This document shows positions 26,161-35,589 of a DNA stretch of 64,000 nucleotides, piece after piece. This DNA is from Paenibacillus nuruki. Its GTDB lineage: Bacteria; Bacillota; Bacilli; Paenibacillales; Paenibacillaceae. Under the pieces are notes generated by a model. It did no database searches, had not been told where the DNA came from, and was given only the letters and a program-made list of their open reading frames with translations. The DNA lies in assembly GCF_001721045.1 (NCBI RefSeq), contig NZ_MDER01000031.1, forward strand, positions 186,001-250,000, given 5' to 3'. How positions within the stretch are numbered: position 1 is the first letter of the stretch; each line of letters opens with the position of its first letter. Made by a program: the position numbers and the translations under genes.

Positions 26161-27162
26161 GTGGCTGAACAACCAAAAAAAGAAAGTTTCATGTCTTTAG
26201 TCAAAAAAGGAAACAAATCTTCGGCTGTAGCGATGACAGGTAATGCGGTACTGGCAATTTGTAAAGGCGGAGCCTTTCTGGTCAGTGGTAGTGGAGCCAT
26301 GTTCGCTTCTGCGATGCATTCACTAGCAGATGCAGTCAATCAAGGATTTGTTTTTGTCGGCAGTGTATTATCTGAGAAAAAGCCAACCCCTCGTTTCCCT
26401 ACAGGGTTCGGGCGAGTGATTAATATTTTCTGTATGATTGCTGTTATTGTCGTTACGATTATGGCATATGAGACGATTCATGAAGGTATTCACTTGTTGC
26501 AACATCCAGTCGCTCATTCTGGTGGGGTATGGATAAATATTGCAGTGCTTGTGCTTAATATTTTGATCGACGGAGCCATTCTAATCAAAGCGATGAAAGA
26601 GATTTTGAAAGAAGCACGCGCTCCTGAAGCCAAAGGCTTTGCACTAATGCCTGCGGCTTTCAAAAATGTGGGACGTGCGGCTCCACCTACACGCCTTGTA
26701 TTTTATGAAGATATTGTAGCTGTACTTGGTGCTCTGTTTGCTTTGATTTCTGTCGTTGTGATTGCTTTGACTAACTTTGCACTTCTCGATGGTATCGTCA
26801 CTACATTAATCGGGCTACTGATGATCGCTGTCGCTTTCCGTGTCGGTTATGACAATATGATCGGACTGATCGGTGTTGCTGCTCCGCAAGATATCGAAGA
26901 CAAAGTATCACAAACGATTCTTGCTGATGAACAAGTTGCTGATATTCAAATGATGCGTATTATTCAAGAAGGACGCTACTATCATGTAGAAGGTCTGATT
27001 GAACTACACAAAGGATTAACTCTGGCTGATGCAGATGATATCAAGTTCCGTATTCAGCAGAACTTGATGACCAACCCTGATATTGCCGACGCTTCGATTT
27101 CGATTATCGAAGACGATGGTATTCATAGTTGGGATAAAAAACAAGCAGATTTTTTGAAATAA
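26161..27162 (+). CDS. Cation diffusion facilitator (CDF) metal transporter
   Basis: A 333-residue inner-membrane protein that exports divalent metal ions by proton antiport. The CDF signature is in MFASAMHSLADAVNQGFVFVG (about 56-76), with the metal-site His and Asp; later helices contain DGIVTTLIGLLMIAVAFRVGY. The last ~80 residues form the cytoplasmic dimerisation domain (ERxYHVEGLIELHKGLTLAD pattern). The family exports zinc, cobalt, iron or manganese; specificity cannot be assigned. It starts at GTG with TTAGGGGG ten bases upstream. It appears monocistronic, with a terminator directly after it. I saw no metal riboswitch in its leader. Confidence 0.9.
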   Translation: MAEQPKKESFMSLVKKGNKSSAVAMTGNAVLAICKGGAFLVSGSGAMFASAMHSLADAVNQGFVFVGSVLSEKKPTPRFPTGFGRVINIFCMIAVIVVTIMAYETIHEGIHLLQHPVAHSGGVWINIAVLVLNILIDGAILIKAMKEILKEARAPEAKGFALMPAAFKNVGRAAPPTRLVFYEDIVAVLGALFALISVVVIALTNFALLDGIVTTLIGLLMIAVAFRVGYDNMIGLIGVAAPQDIEDKVSQTILADEQVADIQMMRIIQEGRYYHVEGLIELHKGLTLADADDIKFRIQQNLMTNPDIADASISIIEDDGIHSWDKKQADFLK

Positions 27163-27178
27163 TCCATGTTCTATCGAG

Positions 27179-27221
27179 CCTCTAGTCCACTGGTTATCTT
27201 ACAGTGAACTAGAGGTTTTTG
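27179..27221. terminator. Terminator after the CDF gene
   Basis: CCTCTAGTCCACTG and CAGTGAACTAGAGG pair with one mismatch, followed by TTTTTG. It overlaps the last codons of the converging LysR gene. Confidence 0.85.
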
Positions 27222-28101
27222 TATTGTGAGCGAAATGCTTTTGGATTAACTCTATAAACATCTGAGCAGCAGCACTCATATAACGATCGGTGCGATACAA
27301 TAATTCGATACTGCGTACAGGAGCATCATTCACAATCGGGATCGCTATTAATTGATCGTCAGGTAGATCTTCGAGCAACACATGAGGATGAATACTGAAC
27401 CCGATACCTGCTTTGACCAGTTGTAACTGTGAAGCGGCTGATCCGTTGTCCATCAATGTCTGTACTTTCCAACCTTTCGATTGAAAACAATCATCTATTA
27501 ATTTACGTCCGACAAAACCAACAGGATACAAGATTAATGGTAACTGTAACAATTCTTCTAATTCAATCTCCACACGTTGAGTTAATCCATGACCTGAAGG
27601 AACAAATAAACTATATGTTTCGGTACTCAACGGAACCTGCACCATCCGTCGATCCAGTACACCAGACAATCCTATTCCAATATCCACTTTATCTTCAATA
27701 ACCATGTCATGAATTTCAATCGTAGGAACAATTTCTAAGCGTACATTAGGAAATAACTGATGAAAAGCAATCCAGATCGCTCCCATCCGATAATCTAGAT
27801 CCGAAGGCAAAACAGCGATTCGTAGTGTTCCTCGTTGATTAACCTGTAACTCAGCAATCGACATTTTGGCATTTTGTAGATCACGTAACATTTGTGTGCT
27901 GTATTGTTGAAGTAATTTGCCCGCTTCAGTAATTCTTATTTTTTTACCGATACGATCAAATAAAGGCGTACTCAGTTCATCTTCTAACACTTTAATCTGC
28001 TGACTAAGTGTGGGTTGAGAAATCCCTAATCGGTCTGCTGCTTTGGTAAAATGTAACTCTTCGCATACCGTTATAAAATACTGCAATTGACGTAATTCCA
28101 T
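27199..28101 (-). CDS. LysR-family transcriptional regulator
   Basis: A 300-residue regulator. The winged HTH is at residues 1-60 (ITVCEELHFTKAADRLGISQPTLSQQIKVLEDEL, then RIGKKIRITEAG) and the effector-binding domain fills the remainder (about 90-295). It is divergent from the cyanate-type MFS gene at 28244, 142 nt away, the standard layout for a LysR protein controlling its neighbour. The ligand is unknown. The ATG has GAGGAGG six bases upstream. Confidence 0.9.
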   Translation of the reverse strand: MELRQLQYFITVCEELHFTKAADRLGISQPTLSQQIKVLEDELSTPLFDRIGKKIRITEAGKLLQQYSTQMLRDLQNAKMSIAELQVNQRGTLRIAVLPSDLDYRMGAIWIAFHQLFPNVRLEIVPTIEIHDMVIEDKVDIGIGLSGVLDRRMVQVPLSTETYSLFVPSGHGLTQRVEIELEELLQLPLILYPVGFVGRKLIDDCFQSKGWKVQTLMDNGSAASQLQLVKAGIGFSIHPHVLLEDLPDDQLIAIPIVNDAPVRSIELLYRTDRYMSAAAQMFIELIQKHFAHNTKTSSSL

Positions 28102-28141
28102 CTTCGTCCTCCTCTTATCCTACTCTTTGCTAATCATAGTC

Positions 28142-28180
28142 TTGTACTATCATAATAATAGAAACAATAGTATGGTACAA
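28142..28180. promoter_or_regulatory. Imperfect dyad in the LysR-MFS divergent region
   Basis: TTGTACTAT and ATAGTATGGTACAA form an imperfect inverted repeat across ~39 nt between the divergent genes, a plausible LysR binding region. The match has an unpaired insertion, so confidence is low. Confidence 0.3.
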
Positions 28181-28243
28181 TTGTTATTCTTTTCTTATAC
28201 TATACATAATTCATCAAATGATCTATAGAAAAGGAGCCTTAAT

Positions 28244-29425
28244 ATGCGTATACGATATTTAACGATGCTTTTACTATTAGCGGCACTGAACTTACGTCCT
28301 GCTATTACGTCGATTTCTCCTGTATTGGAAAATATACGGGCTGACCTTCATATTCAAGGTGTGACTGCTAGTCTATTGGTAACACTGCCTGTATTATGTA
28401 TGGGACTGTTTGCTCCACTGGCGTTATCATGGAGTCAACGTTGGGGATTAGAAAAAGTAATTACATTCTCTCTTCTATTAATCGGTGGTGCAACTTTACT
28501 ACGTGTATTCGCTGATTCGACACTCATCTTAATGAGCAGTGCTTTACTTGCAGGCATAGGAATTGGATTAATTGGCCCGTTGTTATCTGGATTCATCAAG
28601 CAGTATTTTCCCAAGCCAGCGGCGATGGTCAGTGTGTATTCCGTTGCTCTCGTGATCGGAGCGGCATTAGCAGCCGGTCTAGCTGTGCCTTTGCAACAAG
28701 GTTTAGGATCATGGCAGTATTCGTTAGCGTTCTGGGCGTTATTGGCACTCGTTGCCGGATTTAGCTGGTTACGATTAGCTCGATCTCCTCAGACTGTAAC
28801 TACGACAACTGCGGTCTCTTTACCTTTACGTCAGAAAAAAGCATGGCTATTAACCGTCTTTTTCGGATTAATGGCGGCGATCTTCTATTCGTTAACCACA
28901 TGGTTATCGCCTATGATGGCACATGCAGGATACAGTAAAATCGAAGCCGGTTATATGATGACTTTATTTACACTGATCCAGATTCCGATAAGTTTCTTAA
29001 TTCCGATTGGGGTGAGCAAGTTCGGCAAACGGGCATGGTGGCTTGTTGGATGTAGTGTTATGGAAATGATCGGGCTACTGACGTTGCATTTACCTGTATC
29101 TCCATGGTTAGCGATTGCGATTCTAGGTATAGGTGCAGGTGGATTATTCCCATTAGCTCTAATGCTACCGATTCAAGAAGCGAACAATGCAGGTGAAGCC
29201 AACGCATGGTCAGCGATGACACAAAGTGGCGGTTATACATTAGGAGCGATTGGTCCATTGATTGTTGGTTTATTATTCGATTATTCTGGAAACTTTGTCA
29301 CTGCGCAATGGGGACTGGGTGTTATGATCGTGCTAATGGTCATTGTACAATGTTGGATTGGAAATGGCGCCAAAGCTGTCACTCAGCAGAAACCTCTCAT
29401 CCCTGCGACTGAACAAAGTTCTTAA
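28244..29425 (+). CDS. MFS transporter, CynX/NimT (YycB-like) type
   Basis: A 393-residue membrane protein with 12 predicted helices. The N-terminus LLLLAALNLRPAITSISPVL matches the CynX/NimT group (cyanate or nitroimidazole-type transporters), where the NLRP-type motif follows helix 1. Loop motifs SQRWGLEKVITF and SKFGKRAWWL are MFS-like. The function in Bacillales relatives (YycB) is uncertain. It is divergently transcribed from the LysR gene and followed by a terminator. AAAGGAGCCTTAAT precedes the ATG. Confidence 0.85.
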   Translation: MRIRYLTMLLLLAALNLRPAITSISPVLENIRADLHIQGVTASLLVTLPVLCMGLFAPLALSWSQRWGLEKVITFSLLLIGGATLLRVFADSTLILMSSALLAGIGIGLIGPLLSGFIKQYFPKPAAMVSVYSVALVIGAALAAGLAVPLQQGLGSWQYSLAFWALLALVAGFSWLRLARSPQTVTTTTAVSLPLRQKKAWLLTVFFGLMAAIFYSLTTWLSPMMAHAGYSKIEAGYMMTLFTLIQIPISFLIPIGVSKFGKRAWWLVGCSVMEMIGLLTLHLPVSPWLAIAILGIGAGGLFPLALMLPIQEANNAGEANAWSAMTQSGGYTLGAIGPLIVGLLFDYSGNFVTAQWGLGVMIVLMVIVQCWIGNGAKAVTQQKPLIPATEQSS

Positions 29426-29550
29426 CCCATCTTTATCATTGCTATCCTATGGTTGTCGACCATTAGCTTTATGCTAGGAATAGCATACTTTACTTTATAT
29501 CAGAACCATTTGCACGTTTTATAATGAACTCATTTCTTATGAATCTGCAC

Positions 29551-29600
29551 ATAAAGGCTTCCTGCTCATCAGTTATATGATGATACAAGGAAGCCTTTTA
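29551..29600. terminator. Terminator after the CynX-type transporter
   Basis: AAAGGCTTCCT and AGGAAGCCTTT form a perfect 11-bp stem with a short T-run on the plus strand. Confidence 0.75.
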
Positions 29601-29662
29601 GGTATGATTTGAATGTAACAATTATCGTGTAGATTACTGCTGTACAGAAAGTGGCTGAAGAT

Positions 29663-30310
29663 TTATCCTCTATAGAAACTGCCTACAATCTTCAAGTGCT
29701 TCGAGCGCATAATGCGAAAAGGATAAATATAACCGTGATTACCTAACTTTAATGGACGTGGCCAGACATTGATACCGGATGTAAACAGATACGCTTGATA
29801 AATAAATTTGGAACAGTAGCTCCGTTCGATCTGATCGAGATTCGTATTCAGGCGATAAGCTTGCACTTGCTGATAATGCTCTTGCGCCCATAATGCGGCT
29901 GCTTGTCCTGCTTCTGCTGATTGAGGACGAAACACAATAAATCGATCTTGATCATAAAATCGCTTTACATACCATTCGACTGAATCTGAAAATACCGGTC
30001 CATACGGATGCACATGATACACTTTACCGTCTTCGCCCAGTATGCCCATATGCCCGGCATAGTAAGTCGATTCAGAACTCGGTGTATACAAAATATCGCC
30101 TGCTTGTAGTGGCAATTGTTTAATTTGGGAAACAGGTATATCTGCTTGTTGTTGACGGGTAGCTGTCCATTTGCGCGGTTGTTCTACGATCACACGATGG
30201 ATCGCTCCTACAACCGCCAGATATACTTGTGCCCACTGGATTTTTTGAAACCACGATTTGGAAGCTGTATTTATTTTGTTAAGCTGTAATTTAGCATGTA
30301 AATTAATCAA
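29663..30310 (-). CDS. YiiX/YebB-like permuted NlpC/P60 cysteine hydrolase
   Basis: A 215-residue protein of the permuted papain-like fold. The order is His first, Cys later: LQAGDILYTPS (about 85-95) then YAGHMGILGEDGKVYHVHP with the catalytic His (~110), and ERSYCSKFIYQAYLF with the catalytic Cys (~172). This H-before-C order separates the YiiX/LRAT-like group from ordinary NlpC/P60. Substrates can be lipids, peptides or murein; not assignable. It starts at TTG with AAGGTGGG six to eight bases upstream; the N-terminal ~40 residues are weakly hydrophobic rather than a clear signal peptide. Confidence 0.75.
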   Translation of the reverse strand: MINLHAKLQLNKINTASKSWFQKIQWAQVYLAVVGAIHRVIVEQPRKWTATRQQQADIPVSQIKQLPLQAGDILYTPSSESTYYAGHMGILGEDGKVYHVHPYGPVFSDSVEWYVKRFYDQDRFIVFRPQSAEAGQAAALWAQEHYQQVQAYRLNTNLDQIERSYCSKFIYQAYLFTSGINVWPRPLKLGNHGYIYPFRIMRSKHLKIVGSFYRG

Positions 30311-30471
30311 AAGATTCCCACCTTTATCTCAAAGTTGCAGTCATCACTATCTATTGTATATACGTATGATTTGGCATTTGGTATCACATGAATCTATTTT
30401 GCAAATTCTTCAATCTACTATATGCTTGAAAGACGATGAAAGTAAAATTTGACCACCAAAGGATGTTAATA

Positions 30472-31398
30472 ATGAATATTATTGATTTACATTGTGATGT
30501 GTTATATAAATTTGGAGAAGCTAAAGGGAAATTGAATTTTGCCGATTCGCCTGAGCTGGATACCAATCTAGAACGCCTTCTAACAGGTAAAGTGAAAGTA
30601 CAGGGATTCGCTGTATTTGTAGAACCTGATCTGAAAGACCCTGAGAAATTCCAATCCTGCCTCGACCAGATTCATTATTTCTATACCGAAGTATTGGAAA
30701 AAAATTCACAGATGGTACATATTACGAAGTGGTCACAGATTGAGCAGTTGCAAGCACATCAGATCGGTGCTTTTCTTACATTGGAAGGTGTCGATCCTAT
30801 CGGCAATGATCTGCACAAAATGAATATTTTGTATCGACTGGGTATTCTATCGGTAGGGTTAACATGGAATTACGCAAATCTAGCGGCGGACGGTGCTTTA
30901 GAAGAACGAGGAGCGGGATTAACTGCTTTCGGAAGAGAGCTAATCTATTTTAATAATAAATATAAGATTCTCTCCGATGTCAGTCATCTCTGTGAACGTG
31001 CTTTCTGGGATGTGATCGAGATTGCCGATTACCCAATCGCTAGTCACTCGAATGCCAGTCAGATTTTCCAAAATCCACGTAATCTTAAAAACGATCAAGC
31101 TCAAGCTTTATTTGCTAAAAATGCAATGGTTCATGTGGTGTATTGTCCTTACTTTGTCAGCGATCATGAAATCGTAACGATCCCTGAACTGATCAAGCAT
31201 ATCGACCACTTCTGCTCATTAGGCGGAGAAAAGTTAATTGGACTGGGTTCGGACTTTGATGGGATTATGTATCATATTCAAGGATTAGAGCATGCCGGGC
31301 AAAGCCAGAATCTAATTAACGAGCTGTTGAAGCATTATAGCGAAGAACAAGTACACGGATTTGCTTATCAAAATTTTATGAATTATGTATTGAGATAA
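30472..31398 (+). CDS. Membrane dipeptidase, peptidase family M19
   Basis: A ~308-residue zinc dipeptidase (renal dipeptidase fold). Metal ligands can be seen: IIDLHCDVLY at the N-terminus (HxD), the bridging Glu in LTLEGVDPIG (~103), DVSHLCERAFWD (~165-176), IASHSNAS (~187-194) and GLGSDFDGI (~257-265). I prefer the ATG at 30472, preceded by AAAGGATG ~9 bases upstream and directly before the conserved first strand; longer starts add non-conserved residues. Members hydrolyse a range of dipeptides, some D-containing. The gene is monocistronic. Confidence 0.9.
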   Translation: MNIIDLHCDVLYKFGEAKGKLNFADSPELDTNLERLLTGKVKVQGFAVFVEPDLKDPEKFQSCLDQIHYFYTEVLEKNSQMVHITKWSQIEQLQAHQIGAFLTLEGVDPIGNDLHKMNILYRLGILSVGLTWNYANLAADGALEERGAGLTAFGRELIYFNNKYKILSDVSHLCERAFWDVIEIADYPIASHSNASQIFQNPRNLKNDQAQALFAKNAMVHVVYCPYFVSDHEIVTIPELIKHIDHFCSLGGEKLIGLGSDFDGIMYHIQGLEHAGQSQNLINELLKHYSEEQVHGFAYQNFMNYVLR

Positions 31399-31423
31399 AG
31401 AACCAATAAATACTTTATATACT

Positions 31424-31467
31424 AAAAAAACTCACCAGATTGCTATGATCGCAATGGTGAGTTTTTT
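31424..31467. terminator. Bidirectional terminator between M19 dipeptidase and oxidoreductase
   Basis: AAAAAACTCACC-ATTGC and GCAAT-GGTGAGTTTTTT pair with a small mismatch, around TATGATC, with T-runs on both strands. Confidence 0.88.
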
Positions 31468-31537
31468 GTCTAGCTATTTAATTACTATATTAGATCATTT
31501 CATTCAAAAAGTACTCGTGTGGATATTCAATACGTTA

Positions 31538-32536
31538 TTAATCTTCGAAAGAATACTTTAATCCCCATTGTCCACGGACTTGATCCAGTAGACGCATAAT
31601 GTCTAATGATTCTTCCAGTGAAATGACTTCACTTTCCAGTTCTCCTGCTTGAATCAGGCGACCGACTTCTTCGGCTTCAAACGCATATCCTTCACTTGGA
31701 CGATCATCTTCGAATTTCTCGACTTCTTGATCGCTCACATGTAGAGAAGCTTCGCGGCTGAATAAGAATTGTGGAATATGAATATAACCTTCAGTTCCAT
31801 GGATATAGGCTTCATTCGGTAAATCTACACGAATCGCACCATTCAGTGTTGCTGAGCGTCCGCCTTCATAAGCAAGCAAGATCGAGAATTGCTCATCGAC
31901 TCCTGTCTCACCGATACTTGCTGTACTGTACACCTTCTCAGGCTTCGCACCAAAGATCATCGAAGCGAAAGATACCGGATAGATCCCTGCGTCTAGCAAT
32001 GCGCCTCCACCTAATTCTGGATTTAACAGACGGTGTTCAGGGTCCCAACCCATACGGAAACCAAATTCAGCTTTGACCAAGCGAACTTCACCGATCTTGC
32101 CATCGCGAATCCATTCACGCACACGACGAATCGGTGGTAAAAAGCGTGTCCACATGGCTTCCATCAAGAATAATTTTTTCTCACGAGCGACAGCGATCAT
32201 CGCTTCCAGTTCAGCCGCATTCATGGTAAATGGTTTTTCGCATAATACATGTTTCCCTGCATTCAAAGCATCAATAACATTAATCTTATGTAAAGGATGC
32301 GGAGTCCCTACATAGATCACATCTACGTCAGGATCTTGCAATAATTTGTCATAACTATCATACGCTTTGGGAATATTATATTTACCTGCAAATTCGTCAG
32401 CGCTTTCTTGATTACGTGAACCCACAGCATAAGCGATACCATTAGATGTGTGTCCCAGATCAGCGACAAATTTGTTAGAAATCATTCCTGTACCAATAAT
32501 TCCCCACTTCAACTTACCTTCGTTCGATATAGACAT
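31538..32536 (-). CDS. Gfo/Idh/MocA-family NAD(P)-dependent oxidoreductase
   Basis: A 332-residue sugar dehydrogenase-type protein. The Rossmann fold at the start shows WGIIGTGMISNKF (~11-22); the family Lys-Pro motif is HVLCEKPFTMNA (~93-104), and the C-terminal domain carries GGGALLDAGIYPVSFASMIFG (~173-193). Substrates of this family are sugars, inositols or their derivatives; not assignable here. It lies between an M19 dipeptidase and the alpha-galactosidase gene; the long gap upstream makes co-transcription unlikely. The ATG is preceded by GGAGGAATTAACGC. Confidence 0.9.
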   Translation of the reverse strand: MSISNEGKLKWGIIGTGMISNKFVADLGHTSNGIAYAVGSRNQESADEFAGKYNIPKAYDSYDKLLQDPDVDVIYVGTPHPLHKINVIDALNAGKHVLCEKPFTMNAAELEAMIAVAREKKLFLMEAMWTRFLPPIRRVREWIRDGKIGEVRLVKAEFGFRMGWDPEHRLLNPELGGGALLDAGIYPVSFASMIFGAKPEKVYSTASIGETGVDEQFSILLAYEGGRSATLNGAIRVDLPNEAYIHGTEGYIHIPQFLFSREASLHVSDQEVEKFEDDRPSEGYAFEAEEVGRLIQAGELESEVISLEESLDIMRLLDQVRGQWGLKYSFED

Positions 32537-32863
32537 GCGTTAATTCCTCCTATCAGTTGATGTTGCATAGTGCAGTATTTCGTTATTCTAATACTTCCCC
32601 AATAATGGGTTAGATTAAGCGTACAAGTTCATATTTGCGAAGTATAGCAGTATTCTGATCTTTTATAACAGATATTTGTTGTCACATAGATCATTCACCT
32701 ATCAAAACTTAGAAAGTACATACCCATAGCACGGATAAAAGAAAAGGTGAAAAGACAGCAACAGCCTGCTTTTTCACCTGTGAAGGGTATATGATCTATT
32801 TCCGCAATAGAATAAAGATGAGATTTATTCTTATATAGATAGTCAATGTTGCTGTTTGATTAG
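32537..32863. other. Intergenic region between melA and the oxidoreductase
   Basis: Holds the melA terminator (32738-32779) and presumably the oxidoreductase promoter. No further structure was seen. Confidence 0.4.
32738..32779 (-). terminator. Intrinsic terminator of melA
   Basis: Minus strand: AGGTGAAAAAG and CTTTTCACCT pair around a 14-nt loop, followed by TTTCTTTT. Confidence 0.75.
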
Positions 32864-34372
32864 CTATTCTTGCTGAACCTTTTCTCGATCTTTACCTTTA
32901 TCAGACTCGCCTGCATTTTTGTTAGCCGCATCCCGATCTTCTTGCATTTCAGCTACACTTTTCACTTTTAGACGGGCAGCTCCTGCATACTCCTGAGTCG
33001 GAATAAGGTTGCCCGAAGCAAGGCGTTCTTTGGCAGCGACAATCGCATCTGTATATTGAGGTAACCATTCTTCGCCAGCAACTAGCATTTCATCGACCAT
33101 TTGCCAGATTTCTTTGGGATTACAGACAGCCCCGACCAACGGGTCCATCATAAAGGCTTGGCGAAGAAGAAAATCATCGCCTGTGATCGCCGCTTCTACA
33201 GCTAAACGTTGCACCGAAATACTCACATTACATACAGCAGCAGGACCGAGCGGTAGATCACCTACATGTGGCATTGAGATCCCGTTACGGTCGACATAAC
33301 CCGGTGCTTCAATGATGGCATCATTCGGTAGATTAGAGATTACCCCGTTGTTGACCACATTAAAATGCCCCCGATAGACACGTCCAGTCTCCAACCCTTC
33401 GATAATGTAGGAACCGTGCTCTTCTCCACGCTTTTCAGGTACAAATCGCATAGGCTCGTCTTTCATCCAATTCGGAAAATCTGTTTCAAACCAATTGCGT
33501 CCTTCTGTACATACCCGTAGATATCCACCGGTCTCACCATTGATCCAGTTGTTAAGATCGATCCATTCGCCGATTTCTTGTGGACGTTTGCGATACCACG
33601 GCACATATTCACTTAGATGACCATTCGATTCTGTACTGTAATAACCGAAGCGGCGCATCATATCGATCCGTACTTTTTCAGTACGACTGTATTCTTCGTG
33701 ATTTTCAAAAGCGTCTAATAAACCTGCTGTTAAGTCTTTGCCTTCATGAGATGCTTGGATATACCATGTCTGATGATTGATACCTGCGCACACGATATCG
33801 ACATCTTTCTTTTCCAGACCATAGACTTCTGCAATCTGGTGATGTCCATGCTGTACACCATGACATAGACCGATCGTATTCACGCCACCGTAGACATTGC
33901 AAGCCCATGTCATCATCGCCATTGGATTCGAGTAATTGAGCAATAATACATCTGGAGAAGATACTTCACGAATATCTTTGCAAATGTTTAACATTTCAGC
34001 AATTCCACGTTGTCCATACATAATGCCACCTGCACATAACGTGTCGCCTACACATTGATCGACTCCGTATTTCAAAGGAATATCGACATCGGTTGCAAAA
34101 GCTTCGAGTCCACCTACACGAATCGTACACAATACATACTTGGCATCTTGCAAGGCAGCACGACGATCGGTTGTGGCTTGAATCTGAATCGACAGTCCAT
34201 TTTCTGTAATATCCCGCTGACATAACTGAGTCACCATATCGAGATTATGTTGACTGATATCGGTAAACGCAATCTCTATATGACGGAACTCTGGCACTGT
34301 GAGCAGATCACGCAACAATCCGCGGGTAAATCCTATACTTCCTGCTCCAACAAAAGCTACTTTAAAAGACAT
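32864..34372 (-). CDS. melA: Alpha-galactosidase, glycoside hydrolase family 4
   Basis: An NAD- and metal-dependent GH4 enzyme that hydrolyses alpha-galactosides such as melibiose and raffinose. The Rossmann motif is VAFVGAGSIGFTRGLLRDLL (residues 4-23). Metal and substrate motifs include VDQCVGDTLCAGGIMYGQR (~105-123), LLNYSNPMAMMTW (~149-161) and LCHGVQHGH (~172-180), a CHGVQ pattern typical of the alpha-galactosidase branch. At 502 residues it exceeds the ~430 of Bacillus MelA. The last ~40 residues are a hydrophilic, charged tail (EMQEDRDAANKNAGESDKG). A cre site and an AraC gene lie directly upstream on the same strand. The ATG has TGGAGG eight bases upstream. Confidence 0.92.
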   Translation of the reverse strand: MSFKVAFVGAGSIGFTRGLLRDLLTVPEFRHIEIAFTDISQHNLDMVTQLCQRDITENGLSIQIQATTDRRAALQDAKYVLCTIRVGGLEAFATDVDIPLKYGVDQCVGDTLCAGGIMYGQRGIAEMLNICKDIREVSSPDVLLLNYSNPMAMMTWACNVYGGVNTIGLCHGVQHGHHQIAEVYGLEKKDVDIVCAGINHQTWYIQASHEGKDLTAGLLDAFENHEEYSRTEKVRIDMMRRFGYYSTESNGHLSEYVPWYRKRPQEIGEWIDLNNWINGETGGYLRVCTEGRNWFETDFPNWMKDEPMRFVPEKRGEEHGSYIIEGLETGRVYRGHFNVVNNGVISNLPNDAIIEAPGYVDRNGISMPHVGDLPLGPAAVCNVSISVQRLAVEAAITGDDFLLRQAFMMDPLVGAVCNPKEIWQMVDEMLVAGEEWLPQYTDAIVAAKERLASGNLIPTQEYAGAARLKVKSVAEMQEDRDAANKNAGESDKGKDREKVQQE

Positions 34373-34457
34373 ATCATATCCTCCATTCTAAAATACGCTC
34401 TATTCGCGTCTGGTGATCAAAAGGTTTTATATGCTTTTATTGTAGCGTGGTTAGACA

Positions 34458-34471
34458 AGGAAGCGTTACCA
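34458..34471. promoter_or_regulatory. cre site upstream of melA
   Basis: Minus strand TGGTAACGCTTCCT, 12 of 14 matches to TGWAARCGYTWNCW. It sits 86-99 nt before the melA start and shares its left half with the cre upstream of the PL11 lyase, supporting CcpA control of melA. Confidence 0.6.
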
Positions 34472-34541
34472 AGATCATGACTACTTTGATGATTAGTTGT
34501 CTAATATCCTAACCTAAGCGCTTGGCAGTTAAAGCGCGATC

Positions 34542-35558
34542 TTACTCTTCTACATACTGCCGATCATAACGAACCACATTTCCACGGTATTCCGCAGGGG
34601 TCTGTCCAGTATGCTTTTTAAATAACAAATGGAAGTATTGCCGACTACTCACACCGATATAATCAGCAATCTCTTGAATCGGAATATCCGTCTGCCCTAG
34701 AAGCATTGCTGCCTTTTCCATGCGTAAACGGGTTAAATAATCGGTCGGTGTGGTGTTCATATGTTTTTTGAAAATCCGATGGAGATAGCCGGGATGTACA
34801 TTGACGGCTGATGCGATATGTTCCACCCGAATCGGACGATCATAATTCTGATGAATATACTGAATACTACGCTTCACATACCATTCCGTCTGAGAAGTAC
34901 TATGAATCTGGGTATCTTGCCAGAGTCTTGCGATCCGCACCAGTAACTGAATAAATAGCAAATCAGCCATCGTACCTGTGCGGTGCTGTTGATCCAGCTC
35001 TAACACCAACGATTTCAATACATAGTAGACTTCTTCAGGATCAGAAAGCACAAAATAATGCTGCGGTTGAGATAACAGTTCAGCTAATGCTTCTTCTTCG
35101 CCTGCCATTTGAAATAATGAAGGAAGTTGCAACGACGATGGAGCAAAGCCAAATTCAACATTCAGCATACGGCAAGGCGATGATCCTTCAACAATCAAGC
35201 GATGAGGGACATTCGCATCGATCATAATAAACTGACCTTTTTTCAACTGCACTTGAACAGGAGCAGACCCATTAGATGCTTGAGCATCTTGCTGAATCTG
35301 TAGTTCGATCAGACAATGTCCAGAGATCATATACATAATCTCAGTCGATGGATGTTGGTGGTAAGCCATACTATAATCCTGCCATTGCTTATAATAATAG
35401 GCATAAAATTCAGGACGATACTGCTCTGCCATCAACTGTTGACCGAACAAACTTCCTGTTCCTTGTGCAGAAGAGCCTGCATCACGATAAGATTGAATCG
35501 GCTGAACTACAGCACTTGCAAAAGCTCGTTCTGACTTGTGCTCCATCGGTTGCATCAT
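34542..35558 (-). CDS. AraC-family regulator with N-terminal cupin domain
   Basis: A 338-residue regulator. The N-terminal cupin sensor (about 40-150; HPSTEIMYMISGHCLIELQ, QFIMIDANVPHRLIVEG) is followed by the AraC double HTH (about 230-330; VEHIASAVNVHPGYLHRIFKKHMN, ADYIGVSSRQYFHLLFKKHTG, TPAEYR). Cupin-AraC proteins in Paenibacillus usually sense sugars. melA lies 169 nt downstream on the same strand, so this is likely its activator. GGAGGGAAGAAA precedes the start. The malic enzyme stop is 31 nt upstream, so it could also be read from that operon. Confidence 0.88.
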   Translation of the reverse strand: MMQPMEHKSERAFASAVVQPIQSYRDAGSSAQGTGSLFGQQLMAEQYRPEFYAYYYKQWQDYSMAYHQHPSTEIMYMISGHCLIELQIQQDAQASNGSAPVQVQLKKGQFIMIDANVPHRLIVEGSSPCRMLNVEFGFAPSSLQLPSLFQMAGEEEALAELLSQPQHYFVLSDPEEVYYVLKSLVLELDQQHRTGTMADLLFIQLLVRIARLWQDTQIHSTSQTEWYVKRSIQYIHQNYDRPIRVEHIASAVNVHPGYLHRIFKKHMNTTPTDYLTRLRMEKAAMLLGQTDIPIQEIADYIGVSSRQYFHLLFKKHTGQTPAEYRGNVVRYDRQYVEE

Positions 35559-35589
35559 TTTCTTCCCTCCTACCCTAAGCAGAGATATC

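Noticed and set aside
34511-34528. AACCTAAGCGCTTGGCAG as an extra cre site between the AraC gene and melA
   Set aside because: The core is palindromic but both outer ends mismatch the consensus, so it was not called; the site at 34458-34471 is better.
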